DNA of 64,000 nucleotides from CAYUPI01 sp964446585 (lineage in GTDB: Bacteria > Verrucomicrobiota > Verrucomicrobiia > Limisphaerales > UBA8199): the NCBI GenBank assembly GCA_964446585.1, contig CAYUPI010000024.1:1-64000 (forward strand), given 5' to 3'. The stretch's first letter is position 1, and every line of letters begins with the position of its first letter. Position numbers and translations under genes: made by a program. Below, in pieces: positions 24,213-33,773 of the stretch. The notes below the pieces were generated by a model, which saw only the letters and a program-made list of their open reading frames with translations, was not told the DNA's origin and did no database searches.

Positions 24213-26036
24213 ATGAGTGACGCGACACTGACTACCCATCCCAACGGCGGAACGCCCAAGGTTGCCAACGTTTCTGAAGCCGTCATTCGCATTGCGGGCA
24301 ATTCCCAGGACGGTATCCAGGCCATCGGCGGTTTTCTGGCCCGTCTGGCCGGCCGCAGCGAGCAGGAAGTGATGACCTTCATGACCATCCCCTCCACGAT
24401 CTCCGGCGGCCCATCGATCTTTCAAGTGCGCATTGGATCGGGCGAAGTCCTGAGCGCGGGCGACGAAGCCGACGTGCTGCTGGCTTTTTATCAACATTCC
24501 TACGAGGACCACCTCAATTCTTTGAAAAAGGGCGGCATCGTCCTTTACGATTCCGACCACGTCGAAGCCAAGCCCGAATGGCAGAAGGACTACCACCACA
24601 TCGGCATTCCCATTTCCAGTTTGACCATCGAAGCGATCGGCGGCACAGCAAAGGACAAAGGCAAAAACATTTTTGCCCTCGGTTTGGTGGCCAAGATGTT
24701 CGATCTAAACATTCACAAGCTCGAGAAACTGCTGAACGAGCGGTTTGGCGGCAAAGATGCCAGCGTTCTCAACAACGCGCTGGCGGCGTTTCACGCCGGC
24801 TACAGCCATTCGCTGGGCAACGTCCTCGAGACTTTCAAGTTCGTCGAGGGCCAGCGCAAGGGTGGCCAGCAGGTCGTTATGAATGGCAATGAAGCCCTCG
24901 CCTACGGGTTGATCGCCGCGGGCGTTCGTTTCGGCGCCGGGTATCCGATCACACCTTGGTCGGACGTGATGGAGATTCTGCGCCGTGAATTGCCCAAATA
25001 CGGCGGGTTGTTTGTCCAGTGCGAAGACGAGATCGCCTCCATTTCCATGGCCATTGGCGCCGGTTACGCCGGTCGTGTTGCCGTGACCGGCTCCAGCGGG
25101 CCGGGCATTTCCCTCAAGACAGAGGCGCTCGGCTGGGCGGTCATGGCCGAAGTCCCGTTGATCATTTGCAATATCCAGCGAGGCGGCCCTTCCACGGGCA
25201 TGCCGACCAGTGTCGAACAATCGGACCTGAACCAGGCCTGCTTTGGCAGCCACGGTGACTCGCCGCGCGTGGTCATCGCGCCCGCGAACGTCGAAGATTG
25301 TTTCTATACCGGCATCGAGGCCGTCAATATCGCCCGCAAATTCAACGTGCCGGTCCTCATCCTGAGCGACCAGGCCATTGCCACGCGGATTGAAGCTTTC
25401 CAGGAACCGAATCTCGAGAAGGTTTGCCAGGACATCTCGCCGGATTTCACACCGGTGCCGGACTTCAAACCTTACGATTTATCAGCCCCGGACGGCGTCA
25501 CGCCGCGGGTGGTCCCCGGCACCCGGATCCTGAGCGGTCGTTATCCAATCGCCACGGGGCTGGAACACGACGAGTTCGGACATCCCACCGGCTCGCCCAA
25601 GCTCCACATGCAGATGACGGCCAAGCGGCGCAAGAAACTGCAAGCCCTCGCCGTGACCTTGCCCACGCCAAAAGTCTATGGCCCGCCCGAGGGGAACATC
25701 TTGCTGGTCGGTTGGGGCTCGACCCAAGGTCCCATCCGTGAGGCGGTGGATCGCGCCCGGGCCGCCGGCGACAGCGTGTCCTCGCTCCACATCAAACATC
25801 TTCACCCACTGCCGCCGGGCCTGGAAAACATTTTCTCCGGGTTCAATCACGTCCTCGTAGTCGAGATGAACGACGAAGGACTGTATGGCTATGGCCAGCT
25901 TGCCGGCCTGCTTCGGGCCCGCTATTGCGACCCCAATATCCGCGGCATCAACAAAACCGACGGTCTGACCTGGAAGGTCAAAGAGATCCTCGAATACGCC
26001 AAAACCAACGTCGCGGCCGGCATGCGCAAGCTTTAA
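24213..26036 (+). CDS. korA: 2-oxoacid:ferredoxin oxidoreductase alpha (fused gamma-alpha)
   Basis: ATG 24213 begins MSDATLTTHPNGG. Residues about 15-200 are the gamma domain (VIRIAGNSQDGIQAIGGFLA), and the rest is the alpha subunit (MNGNEALAYGLIAAGVRFGA, GYPITPWSDVMEIL, ECEDE-like VQCEDEIASI, TGSSGPGISLKTEALG). This gamma-alpha fusion plus a separate beta is the two-subunit KorAB form used by aerobes and by Actinobacteria and Verrucomicrobiota. It oxidises 2-oxoglutarate, or a related 2-oxoacid, to the CoA ester and reduces ferredoxin. korB follows 11 bases later. Whether the substrate is 2-oxoglutarate or pyruvate is inferred from the family. Confidence 0.92.
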   Translation: MSDATLTTHPNGGTPKVANVSEAVIRIAGNSQDGIQAIGGFLARLAGRSEQEVMTFMTIPSTISGGPSIFQVRIGSGEVLSAGDEADVLLAFYQHSYEDHLNSLKKGGIVLYDSDHVEAKPEWQKDYHHIGIPISSLTIEAIGGTAKDKGKNIFALGLVAKMFDLNIHKLEKLLNERFGGKDASVLNNALAAFHAGYSHSLGNVLETFKFVEGQRKGGQQVVMNGNEALAYGLIAAGVRFGAGYPITPWSDVMEILRRELPKYGGLFVQCEDEIASISMAIGAGYAGRVAVTGSSGPGISLKTEALGWAVMAEVPLIICNIQRGGPSTGMPTSVEQSDLNQACFGSHGDSPRVVIAPANVEDCFYTGIEAVNIARKFNVPVLILSDQAIATRIEAFQEPNLEKVCQDISPDFTPVPDFKPYDLSAPDGVTPRVVPGTRILSGRYPIATGLEHDEFGHPTGSPKLHMQMTAKRRKKLQALAVTLPTPKVYGPPEGNILLVGWGSTQGPIREAVDRARAAGDSVSSLHIKHLHPLPPGLENIFSGFNHVLVVEMNDEGLYGYGQLAGLLRARYCDPNIRGINKTDGLTWKVKEILEYAKTNVAAGMRKL

Positions 26037-26047
26037 GGACGAACACC

Positions 26048-26989
26048 ATGAGCGAAACAAAACTTGAATTGCCTCCGCGCGGTAACCTGACAGCCGTGCC
26101 CACGACCGTTTCGGAGGAACGCAAAGGGCTCACCAAGAAAGAACTCGTGGCTGATCACCCGACGTGGTGCCCCGGCTGCGGCGATTTTTCCGTCCTCGCG
26201 CTTTACTTCAAGCTCATCGAAAAGCGCAAAATATGGCATGAAAAAATTACCACGGTCGCCGGTATCGGATGCTCGAGCCGCTTTCCGTACTTTCTTCAGG
26301 CCCACGGCGCCCACTACATCCATGGCCGAGCCCTGCCTTTTGCCAGCGGTATTTCCCTGTCCCGGCCCGACCTGCACGTGTTCGTTTTCGGCGGCGACGG
26401 CGACGCATTTTCCATCGGCGGCAATCACTTCAATCACACCGCGCGCAAGAATATCAAAATGACCTATGTCGTGATGGATAACTGGGTCTATGGCTTGACC
26501 AAGAAGCAGACCTCGCCAACCTCCCCGCTCGGCTTTAAGAGCAAGACCGATACGTGGGGCGCAGTTGATTATCCCATCAATCCGATGAAGCAGGCGATCG
26601 CCGCCGGCGCGACTTTTGTCGCCCGCACCACGCACACCAATCCGAACCACGTCCTGCAAATGATGGAAGCCGCCATGGACCACGACGGCTTCAGCTTTGT
26701 CGAATGCCTGAGCGAATGCGTCGAGTTCTATGAGGGGGCGTTCGACGCCTCGAACCCGCGCAAAGGCGGTGTCTTCAACCTCGTTCCGGCCGAGCATGAT
26801 GTGACCGATGAACTCGCGGCCTATAAGCTGGCCGCCGAGCCGTTCCCGGGGTATTTCGGAGTTTTCTACAAGGTCAACAAGCCGACCAAGAACACGAAAG
26901 AAGCCGGCATTATCGCCTCGGCAACCGAGCGAGTCAAAGGCCTTAAGGATTGGGAAATCCTGAAAAAGAACTTCGACCGCATGAAGTAA
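26048..26989 (+). CDS. korB: 2-oxoacid:ferredoxin oxidoreductase beta
   Basis: ATG 26048 starts MSETKLELPPRG. The beta subunit binds thiamine diphosphate and one 4Fe-4S cluster: WCPGCGDFSVLALYF has two cluster Cys, GIGCSSRFPYF a third, FGGDGDAFSIGGNHF is the ThDP-Mg site, and a later Cys lies in FVECLSEC. GLTKKQTSPTSPLG is the typical Kor substrate loop. It pairs with the upstream alpha gene in one operon. Length of 313 residues is normal for the family. Confidence 0.93.
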   Translation: MSETKLELPPRGNLTAVPTTVSEERKGLTKKELVADHPTWCPGCGDFSVLALYFKLIEKRKIWHEKITTVAGIGCSSRFPYFLQAHGAHYIHGRALPFASGISLSRPDLHVFVFGGDGDAFSIGGNHFNHTARKNIKMTYVVMDNWVYGLTKKQTSPTSPLGFKSKTDTWGAVDYPINPMKQAIAAGATFVARTTHTNPNHVLQMMEAAMDHDGFSFVECLSECVEFYEGAFDASNPRKGGVFNLVPAEHDVTDELAAYKLAAEPFPGYFGVFYKVNKPTKNTKEAGIIASATERVKGLKDWEILKKNFDRMK

Positions 26990-27034
26990 GCCGGAGGGCC
27001 CGCACACCCGCGCTTCGCTCCGCCGCTGCGGGTA

Positions 27035-28189
27035 TCATCCGCCTTGCAGGTGGTCTCGGAGGAAGTTAAGGCAGACTCGTTCCACGTACGGGATACAGAG
27101 CACAGCGCTGTAATGTCCTGTCGGCAGCAGCACCGTCTCAGGGCGGCCCATCTTTCGGCGCAATTCCCACCCTTTGTGGAACGGCACGACCTTATCGCAC
27201 ATTCCTAAAACCAACATAGTCCTTTTTGGATCGACGTGCTCGGCCACGAGGCAGGGATCCATCGTGATATTCTGCCGAAGGGCGTCCTCAAATTGCTCCA
27301 CCGTCATCCCATGCTCGCCCATGAAGGCCTTCCGTTGCCGGACGATGGTTTTCTCCGTTGAATGCGATAGGATAAACGGCAAATCGCCGCCGGCCAGGCC
27401 GGCGATCGCAGCCTCAATCCGCTGATCCAATCCCGCCAGCAGCGCGGCTTGAATCCCGCCCATGCTGATGCCGAAGAGGCCGATGCGTTTCGCGTCCAAT
27501 TCCGGGCGCGTCTCGAGCCAGTCGAGCACCTGCTTATTGTCCGCTACATTTTGCTTCAGCCAATCATTGATCGCCTGCGGCGTCGGCGTTTCGTGGCCGA
27601 TTTCGCGACGATGCACCAGGGCCACGGCCAAACCGCGCTTCGCAAAATACCGCGCAAAAAGCGTCTCCGGTTCGTAATTGCCGCCCGAAATAGGCAGAAG
27701 CATCACGACCGGGCTGTTGCTCCGCGGCAATTGGTAATAATCCACCACGATAACTCTGGGAGTGGTCGGGTCGTGAGAATCAAGTTCGAATCGACGAAGT
27801 GTGTATTTCTTCTGAACCTCAAGAACAGTATTAGTTCGGACCACGGTGGGAGGCCGCGAGCCGCTGAATCCAGGGGAGTTTGCCTCAGGCAATGGTTGCG
27901 CCGCCCGCGGCGATTTATCCATCGACAGGTGAATGCAGCCGGTCGTCACAAGCAGAGAGGCGAGCAGAAACGGCAGAAAAGCTCTGGTCTTGCCTGTGAG
28001 GTTTGATCTTGGGCCAAAGTAGCCGCCGACGTGAGTCGGCGGTAACTTCACTTGGCGAATAACGCGCCGACTCACGTCGGCGCCTGCGTTCCAATAGACT
28101 TTGTCAACGGCCCGTCCGGAGGCCGATGTAGGAATACCAATTAACGTGCTCGTCTGTGTCAGTACGCTCGCTCGCACGCGGGAAACCAT
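27035..28189 (-). CDS. Alpha/beta hydrolase lipoprotein; N-terminus overlaps a repeat
   Basis: The core is an alpha/beta hydrolase of the dienelactone-hydrolase/BAAT style: VVMLLPISGGNYEPET, nucleophile elbow GLFGISMGGIQAALL, and a late His in LLPTGHYSAVL. Upstream is a leader AFLPFLLASLLVTTGC with a lipobox Cys. The open frame extends 70 residues further 5' through REP element C (28019-28083), which contributes a run of Pro/Gly-rich residues; these are unlikely to be part of the original protein. No clear ATG lies just before the leader, so the true start is uncertain, and a repeat insertion may have displaced it. Substrate unknown. Confidence 0.8.
   Translation of the reverse strand: MVSRVRASVLTQTSTLIGIPTSASGRAVDKVYWNAGADVSRRVIRQVKLPPTHVGGYFGPRSNLTGKTRAFLPFLLASLLVTTGCIHLSMDKSPRAAQPLPEANSPGFSGSRPPTVVRTNTVLEVQKKYTLRRFELDSHDPTTPRVIVVDYYQLPRSNSPVVMLLPISGGNYEPETLFARYFAKRGLAVALVHRREIGHETPTPQAINDWLKQNVADNKQVLDWLETRPELDAKRIGLFGISMGGIQAALLAGLDQRIEAAIAGLAGGDLPFILSHSTEKTIVRQRKAFMGEHGMTVEQFEDALRQNITMDPCLVAEHVDPKRTMLVLGMCDKVVPFHKGWELRRKMGRPETVLLPTGHYSAVLCIPYVERVCLNFLRDHLQGG
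28019..28083. repeat. REP/BIME-like palindromic element, copy C
   Basis: Begins GTAG at 28019. Left hairpin CCGCCGAC/GTCGGCGG with loop GTGA (28023-28042); right hairpin GCGCCGAC/GTCGGCGC with loop TCAC (28064-28083), so the two units are inverted. It lies within the open frame upstream of the alpha/beta hydrolase. Confidence 0.75.
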
Positions 28190-28245
28190 GGTTCAGAGTC
28201 GCCGACTTTGCAAGTTCGTCGGCCGTTCCTGTAACTGTTTCCTCG

Positions 28246-28273
28246 TTGACCGAGGGCGAAGCGCCATTAAAAT
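28246..28273 (+). promoter_or_regulatory. Sigma70-type promoter for gap
   Basis: TTGACC (28246-28251) and TAAAAT (28268-28273) are separated by 16 bases, each one base off the consensus. The -10 lies about 43 bases before the gap start codon. It is the best promoter match seen in the window. Confidence 0.5.
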
Positions 28274-28316
28274 GCGCGCTCTGATTTTACATCAGGAAGA
28301 AAATTGAAATGGAAAT

Positions 28317-29366
28317 ATGGCAGTGAAGGTTGCAATAAACGGGTTCGGCCGCATTGGCCGTTTGGTGTTCCGGGCCATGGTCGAACAGGGATTGGTCGGC
28401 AAAGACGTCGAGGTCGTTGCTGTTGGAGATATTGTTCCGGCGGACAATCTGGCTTACCTGTTGAAGTACGACTCCACCCAAGGACGGTTCGGCGGCTCGG
28501 TCAGTTCGGAGAAATCCGCCGCTGACAAAACCGAGGATGACGTGCTGGTCGTCAACGGCCGGAAGATGCTCGTTGTCAGCGCCAAGGAACCGTCACAATT
28601 ACCCTGGAAACAATTGGGGGTGGATGTCGTCATCGAATCCACAGGACTGTTTACCGACGTCGAAAAAGCCAAGGGGCATTTGGCCGCCGGCGCAAAAAAA
28701 GTCATTATCTCTGCTCCGGCCAAGGGAGATTGTCCGACGCTCGTCATGGGTGTCAACCAGGACAAGTACGATCCGAAACAACATCATGTCATTTCCAACG
28801 CCTCATGCACGACCAACTGCCTTGCCCCTCTGGTTTATGTGCTGCTGAAAGAGGGGTTCGGCGTCGAGGAAGGCCTCATGACCACTGTTCATTCGTACAC
28901 CGCCACGCAAAAAACCGTGGACGGGCCCAGCAAGAAGGATTGGAAGGGCGGTCGGACGGCGGCGCTAAACCTGATCCCCTCCACTACGGGCGCGGCCAAA
29001 GCGGTTGGGTTGGTGTTGCCTGAAGTCAAAGGCAAGCTCACGGGGATGTCCTTCCGCGTGCCTACCCCGACCGTTTCCGTTGTGGATCTAACCGTGAGGA
29101 CGGTCAAGGATACCAGCTATGCCGCGATCAGCGCGGCGATGAAAAAGGCCAGCGAAACTTACCTGAAAGGCATCCTCGAATACACCGAGGACGAGGTGGT
29201 CAGTTCGGATTTCATCCACTCGACGGCCTCCTCGATCTTCGATCAGGGCTCAGGTATCGAACTGAACAAGCGGTTTTTCAAATTGGTGAGCTGGTACGAC
29301 AACGAGTGGGGCTACAGTTGCCGCGTAGCGGACTTGCTGAAGTATGTGATCCAGAAAGGCGTCTGA
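28317..29366 (+). CDS. gap: Type I glyceraldehyde-3-phosphate dehydrogenase
   Basis: A 349-residue GAPDH with the NAD-binding KVAINGFGRIGRLVFRAM start, catalytic Cys in SNASCTTNCLAPL, catalytic His in TTVHSYTATQKTVDG, and the closing WYDNEWGYSCRVADL. It converts glyceraldehyde-3-phosphate to 1,3-bisphosphoglycerate in glycolysis. The gene stands alone: no pgk or tpi follows in this window, unlike many bacterial clusters. Start ATG 28317 gives the conserved N-terminus. Confidence 0.97.
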   Translation: MAVKVAINGFGRIGRLVFRAMVEQGLVGKDVEVVAVGDIVPADNLAYLLKYDSTQGRFGGSVSSEKSAADKTEDDVLVVNGRKMLVVSAKEPSQLPWKQLGVDVVIESTGLFTDVEKAKGHLAAGAKKVIISAPAKGDCPTLVMGVNQDKYDPKQHHVISNASCTTNCLAPLVYVLLKEGFGVEEGLMTTVHSYTATQKTVDGPSKKDWKGGRTAALNLIPSTTGAAKAVGLVLPEVKGKLTGMSFRVPTPTVSVVDLTVRTVKDTSYAAISAAMKKASETYLKGILEYTEDEVVSSDFIHSTASSIFDQGSGIELNKRFFKLVSWYDNEWGYSCRVADLLKYVIQKGV

Positions 29367-29408
29367 GCGCCCTTTGCGGACCGTCGAGAGCAACGAGCCT
29401 GCATCCCG

Positions 29409-29547
29409 TTCCCCTCACCCCAACCCTCTCCCCCAGCAGAGGGAGTCCGTAAACCCGGGGCTCGGATGTTTCAACGCCTGACGATTCGCTTCCTGACTGG
29501 CGATGATCCCCCCTCTCCCAGGGGAGAGGATCGGGGTGAGGGGAAAG
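29409..29547. repeat. GGGGAGAGG inverted-repeat element, copy 1
   Basis: The left arm (29409-29434) reads CCCCTCACCCCAACCCTCTC and the right arm (about 29509-29547) is its imperfect reverse complement ending GGGGTGAGGGG. The inner part shares the stretches GGATGTTTCAACG and GACTGGCGATGAT with the second copy at 42081-42225, which lies in the opposite orientation. It fills most of the gap between gap and msrA and may also stop transcription. Confidence 0.75.
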
Positions 29548-29631
29548 GAATCGCACCTGCTATGCACATTGCTCGCATTGGACCCAAGGTCTGATCCACA
29601 CCCGCAAGGCCCGACCTCCTTAAATCATTTG

Positions 29632-30279
29632 CTATTTCAAACCTACGCCCGCGCCAGCGGTGGCAGGCTGCCCCGTTTCTTTGAGCCTTTTCTCGAATTT
29701 CTCGACCTTGGGACGGATGACGGCCCGACAATAGGGCTGGTTCGGGTTGCTTCGATAGAAATCCTGATGGTCCGCGTTGGCCTTGTAGAATTTTTTCAGC
29801 GGCACAATCTCCGTCACAATCGGATCCCGAAAATGTTTTTGCGCCGCCGCCTTGGATTTTTCCGCGGCGCTCTTTTGCGCGTCGTTGCTGTAGAGAATGA
29901 TTGACCGATATTGCGTACCGGTGTCATGCCCTTGCCGGTTCAGAGTGGTTGGATCGTGCGCTTCCCAGAACGTCTCCAGAATTTTTTCGTAAGATACTTT
30001 CTTCGGATCGTACTCGATTTGAATGACCTCCGCATGACCGGTGGCGCCGGTGCAAACTTCCTCGTAGGTTGGATTTTCCTTCGTGCCCCCGGCGAAACCG
30101 CTGGCGACAGACTTGACTCCAGGCAGCATTTGAAAAATCGCTTCGGTACACCAGTAGCATCCGCCGCCGAGCGTGGCCGTTTCGGTCTGATTGGCTGAAT
30201 TCATAGGCTTGGTTTGTGCGAAATCCGAGAGGGCACTTGCCAGCAGCAGAACGGGAAACGCGCGAAAGATCCTGCTCAT
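29632..30279 (-). CDS. msrA: Peptide-methionine (S)-S-oxide reductase, exported
   Basis: MsrA repairs oxidised methionine. The catalytic site is GGGCYWCTEAIFQ, with the usual Phe replaced by Tyr and the following residue Cys. Other family marks are GHAEVIQIEYDP, SYEKILETFWEAHDPTT and GTQYRSIILY. An N-terminal leader (IFRAFPVLLLASALSDFAQT) implies export, so it would protect periplasmic proteins; if ATG 30204 is used, the protein would be cytoplasmic. There is no msrB next to it. The C-terminal tail is Ala/Gly-rich. Confidence 0.94.
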   Translation of the reverse strand: MSRIFRAFPVLLLASALSDFAQTKPMNSANQTETATLGGGCYWCTEAIFQMLPGVKSVASGFAGGTKENPTYEEVCTGATGHAEVIQIEYDPKKVSYEKILETFWEAHDPTTLNRQGHDTGTQYRSIILYSNDAQKSAAEKSKAAAQKHFRDPIVTEIVPLKKFYKANADHQDFYRSNPNQPYCRAVIRPKVEKFEKRLKETGQPATAGAGVGLK

Positions 30280-30288
30280 CGCTCGCGG

Positions 30289-30882
30289 CTAATTTGCCGC
30301 CGGCTTTTGGAGCTCGGCGGCAATGGCTTTGACGTCGTCGGCAATCGCCACCGCATCTTTGCGGGGCAGACCGCTGACCTGAAAAATGGCCTGCACATCC
30401 GACACAATTTCCTGCATTTGCGTTGCTGGGATATTTCCGGGGTTCAAGGCCGCGTTGAGATTCTGTGACAGTCTTGAGCGAGTGCCATCAGTCAGAGGCT
30501 TTTGCGCGAGCGCGGCTGACACGTCCTCCGCAAGTTTGTTGGCTGCGGCAGGCGAAGGCTTGCGTGCGCCCTGGGCCAGGGCCATGAAATCCCTCGCAAG
30601 CTGCTGTTTCTGCGCCGGCGTGACCTGGGCGTCCACTTTGATCGCGGCCAAATCCGTCTGCAATTTCGCCAGGGCTTGTTGCGGAGTCAGCACGGCGGGG
30701 GCCGTCGTGGCAGGTTTGGGCGCAGCGGGTGGGGGTTGGCTGGGCGGAGGCACTCCTTGCCGGACGTTGTTTTGGTTACTGAGGTCTTTGGCGCGTTGCT
30801 TGATGATGGCCTCGGAACCAGCCGCAAAAGCGTGCGTGGCCAACAAGCTGCTCACGCCAATCATGAGAAGAATCAATTTCAT
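30289..30882 (-). CDS. Secreted Ala/Pro-rich helical protein, unknown function
   Basis: ATG 30882 starts a clean signal peptide (MKLILLMIGVSSLLATHAFA). A Pro-rich linker follows (VPPPSQPPPAAPKP) and then two helical stretches with heptad-like Ala/Leu/Val spacing (LAKLQTDLAAIKVDAQVTP; LAEDVSAALAQKPLTDGTR). No domain is recognised. It lies between msrA and the prc protease on the same strand, ten bases from msrA. Probably a periplasmic helical protein. Confidence 0.7.
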   Translation of the reverse strand: MKLILLMIGVSSLLATHAFAAGSEAIIKQRAKDLSNQNNVRQGVPPPSQPPPAAPKPATTAPAVLTPQQALAKLQTDLAAIKVDAQVTPAQKQQLARDFMALAQGARKPSPAAANKLAEDVSAALAQKPLTDGTRSRLSQNLNAALNPGNIPATQMQEIVSDVQAIFQVSGLPRKDAVAIADDVKAIAAELQKPAAN

Positions 30883-30955
30883 AAACAAGATGCGCCAGGT
30901 CCCGGATGGAAGCATCCTGGCCGGAGGCTCAAGCGACCAACAGCCCCACAGGAGG

Positions 30956-33409
30956 TTAATCCTTCCGGTTTACATCCAGTGCGGGCTGGCCGGCCGCCAG
31001 CACGTTGGCTTTCGCCAGCATCGCGATGTAATCCATCAGAATATGCTCGGCTTCCAGCAGGCTCACATCCGGGACCGGCGGTTTCTCACCGTCGGAGTCG
31101 TCGTTAAGATTGAAATTAGTGCTCACTGCCGCACCGGCAACTGCTTTTGCGCTCGCGCTTTTGCCCCGGCCCGGGGCGCTGATGCGGGTGGAGGCCTTGG
31201 CCTGCAAATTCGTCTTTTCGACTGGAGGCGGCAGTCCGGGCATGCTGCATTGCTTGAGGCTCAGCTCATAAACCTTTTCCGGCGACTCTTTCCGGGCGAG
31301 CCGTTCTTGGTCGCGCGCCTTTTGGCGGGCTTCGATCTCCTCTTTTTCCTTGAGCCGTTGCTTTTCGTTCAAGGAATAGGTCTTGTCGGCCTGCAACTTT
31401 TTGTACTGCGCGGTATCCTCTCGCACGTAGTCGTATTCCCGTTCGGCCGCGACGCGCTCCGCGGACTGCTTCGTCAGCTCGGGCAGATAGGGCGCCACAA
31501 GGTTCAAGCGTTCATACTTGGCGCTGTCGATCGTGTCGTACTCCAACGCGTTCTCGAGCGCTTTTTCGCCGACATCCTTCGAATCATTGAACACCGACGG
31601 CAGCACGATGTCCGGCTCCACGCCCTTCTTCTGGGTCGAGGCGCCGCTGGCGCGATAAAACTTTTTGATCGTCAATTTCAATGCCCCCGGATCGTTGGTC
31701 AATGGCATCCGCATCATCATCGAGAGCGGATTGACACTTTGCACGGTGCCTTTCCCATGCGTCGAAGCATCGCCCACGACCAACGCCCGGCCGTAATCCT
31801 GCAAAGCGCCCGCGACGATTTCCGAGGCCGAAGCGCTGAATTTGCTCGTCAGCACAATCAACGGCCCATCATAGGCAACTGAGGCATCTGTATCCTCCTC
31901 GACCTGCTTCTTGCCGTCAGAGTTGACCACTTGCACGACCGGGCCCTCCTTGATGAACAGGCCGGTCAACTTAATCGCTTCGTCCAGCGAGCCACCGCCG
32001 TTCCGGCGCAAATCCAGAATCACGCCGGAAACATTCTCCTCCTTCAGTTTCTTGAGAAGTACCGCGACGTCCGCAGACGTTGTATTGGCCGCCGCTGCTC
32101 CGCTGGCGTTGGCCAGTTCTGGCCGTTTCATGCCGCCCAAATCAAACGGCGCATAGAACGAAGGCAAATCGATCACTCCAAGCCGGAGCGGCTCGCGCCC
32201 GCCGGCTGGCAACTCGATGATTTTGGCCTTCGCCGCCTGATCGTCGAGCGTGATTTCCCGGCGGATTAAGCTCACCACGGTCGCCGAGGCAGCATCCGCC
32301 CCCGCCGGAAGAATCTTGAGCTGCACCTCGGTCTCTTTCGGGCCGCGAATCAATTGCACCGCTTTATTGAGATTCATATCCACGACATCAACGAACGGCT
32401 GGCCTCCCTGGGCCACGGCGATAATCCGGTCCTTCTCTTTGAGCTGCTTGCTTTCGATGGCCGGGCCGCGCGGCAACAGCCGCAGGATCGTGCAATAGCC
32501 GTCCTCGGAGATGAGTTCCGCGCCGATGCCGAACAAGCTGAGATTCATCCCGATCGAGAAACTCTCCAATTGCGCATGCCCGAAGTAATCTGAGTGTGGA
32601 TCGTACACGTGGGCCAGCGCCGTCAGATAAACCTGGAGCACGTCATCGTTGTCGTAGTCGGTAAACGTCCGTAGATTGCGGTGGTAACGATGGCTGAGCG
32701 TTGCGACGATTTCCTCCGCTTCCGATTTCTGCGGCGTCGCGGCCGGCGCCGGGCCGGCGGGGCGGTTTGTGGATGAGTTTTTTGCCGACTGGGACTGGGC
32801 CTTCTTGCGCGCGTCAAGTTTTGCGAGATGTTCCTGCAAATATTCGAACCGGAGGCGGTCCCGCCAAAGTGCCTTGGCCTCGTCGAGGTCTTTCGGATAA
32901 GGCAGCTCGTGGCGATTCAGCGTGATCCGTTCATCAGTATCGAACGTGAACTTCTCGGTCTTGAGTAATTCATCGACATAGGCGACGCGCTGCTGCAGCC
33001 GTTGCTCGAACCGATCGAAAATCTCGCAACCCGGCGTCGTGTCGGCTCCGCCATGACGATTGAGGGTCAGTTGATGAAGATTCGTGCGGTAATGCGCGAA
33101 ATCCGCCAGGTCGGCCTGAGTGAAATGCACGTGTTGCGGGTCAAGTGCCTCAAGGTAACGGTCAAGGAATTTGCCCGAAATGGTTTCATCGAATCGCAAA
33201 TGCGAATAGTGCAAATCTTGCAGCATCCGGGCGGTCAGGTAGGCGATCTTGCCGTCCGTCGGGCCAGGAGTGACATGGTGGATTTTGTTAGTGTGTTCCT
33301 GGCTTTCGGCGGGCACCGCCGCAGCCGCTGGTTCCGCAGCGGACAGGGGGAGCAGAAGTTTGCCGCCCAGGACCAGCAGCAACATCCTCAGAAGCAAGCG
33401 TTGAGTCAT
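30956..33409 (-). CDS. prc: Tail-specific (C-terminal processing) protease
   Basis: An 817-residue S41 peptidase of the Prc/Tsp type, exported by the leader LLLRMLLLVLGGKLLLPLSA. The N-terminal helical domain (residues 50-210) precedes a PDZ domain (ISEDGYCTILRLLPRGPAIES, DRIIAVAQGGQPFVDVV). The S41 domain has the catalytic Ser in TSKFSASASEIVAGALQDY and the Lys in STHGKGTVQSV. A C-terminal domain with a basic helical tail (YSLNEKQRLKEKEEIEARQK) matches the DUF3340 region. In other bacteria it trims periplasmic and lipoproteins from their C-termini. Length is 130-140 residues over the E. coli protein, largely from a low-complexity insert near residue 205. Confidence 0.93.
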   Translation of the reverse strand: MTQRLLLRMLLLVLGGKLLLPLSAAEPAAAAVPAESQEHTNKIHHVTPGPTDGKIAYLTARMLQDLHYSHLRFDETISGKFLDRYLEALDPQHVHFTQADLADFAHYRTNLHQLTLNRHGGADTTPGCEIFDRFEQRLQQRVAYVDELLKTEKFTFDTDERITLNRHELPYPKDLDEAKALWRDRLRFEYLQEHLAKLDARKKAQSQSAKNSSTNRPAGPAPAATPQKSEAEEIVATLSHRYHRNLRTFTDYDNDDVLQVYLTALAHVYDPHSDYFGHAQLESFSIGMNLSLFGIGAELISEDGYCTILRLLPRGPAIESKQLKEKDRIIAVAQGGQPFVDVVDMNLNKAVQLIRGPKETEVQLKILPAGADAASATVVSLIRREITLDDQAAKAKIIELPAGGREPLRLGVIDLPSFYAPFDLGGMKRPELANASGAAAANTTSADVAVLLKKLKEENVSGVILDLRRNGGGSLDEAIKLTGLFIKEGPVVQVVNSDGKKQVEEDTDASVAYDGPLIVLTSKFSASASEIVAGALQDYGRALVVGDASTHGKGTVQSVNPLSMMMRMPLTNDPGALKLTIKKFYRASGASTQKKGVEPDIVLPSVFNDSKDVGEKALENALEYDTIDSAKYERLNLVAPYLPELTKQSAERVAAEREYDYVREDTAQYKKLQADKTYSLNEKQRLKEKEEIEARQKARDQERLARKESPEKVYELSLKQCSMPGLPPPVEKTNLQAKASTRISAPGRGKSASAKAVAGAAVSTNFNLNDDSDGEKPPVPDVSLLEAEHILMDYIAMLAKANVLAAGQPALDVNRKD

Positions 33410-33429
33410 GATCTTAGTTGCCTAATGTT

Positions 33430-33458
33430 AACATACCTTGGACGGAATGCAGCAACAA
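33430..33458 (-). promoter_or_regulatory. Candidate promoter of prc
   Basis: On the minus strand TTGTTG (33458-33453) and TATGTT (33435-33430) are 17 bases apart, about 20 bases before the prc start. The -10 overlaps a perfect palindrome ATGTTAACAT (33425-33434). The remaining part of the 33410-33808 gap shows no gene. Confidence 0.4.
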
Positions 33459-33773
33459 ACATTCCGAGATTTTACGGACAAAATGAGGCAATTTCGGACC
33501 ATTTTCGGCGCTCCCGCCGGAACCAGGAACCCCGATCGCAGGACCATGGACGACGGGACCACCGACGAAGGGACCTCCAAGACGCCCTGGCCGGGTTTGT
33601 CAATGTCTGCAAATCCTCCGCGAACGTTTCAGATCAGGCGCGCCGGGCCGCTGAGCCAGGAATAAAGACGAGGAGCAGTCCGGGGTCGCCTGCATCTGAG
33701 TTCAGGCTCCGCGCGCTCGGCCCTCTGTGCATCCGCTCATCCTTGCCGCGCTCCGCTGAATGCTATCTTGAGC

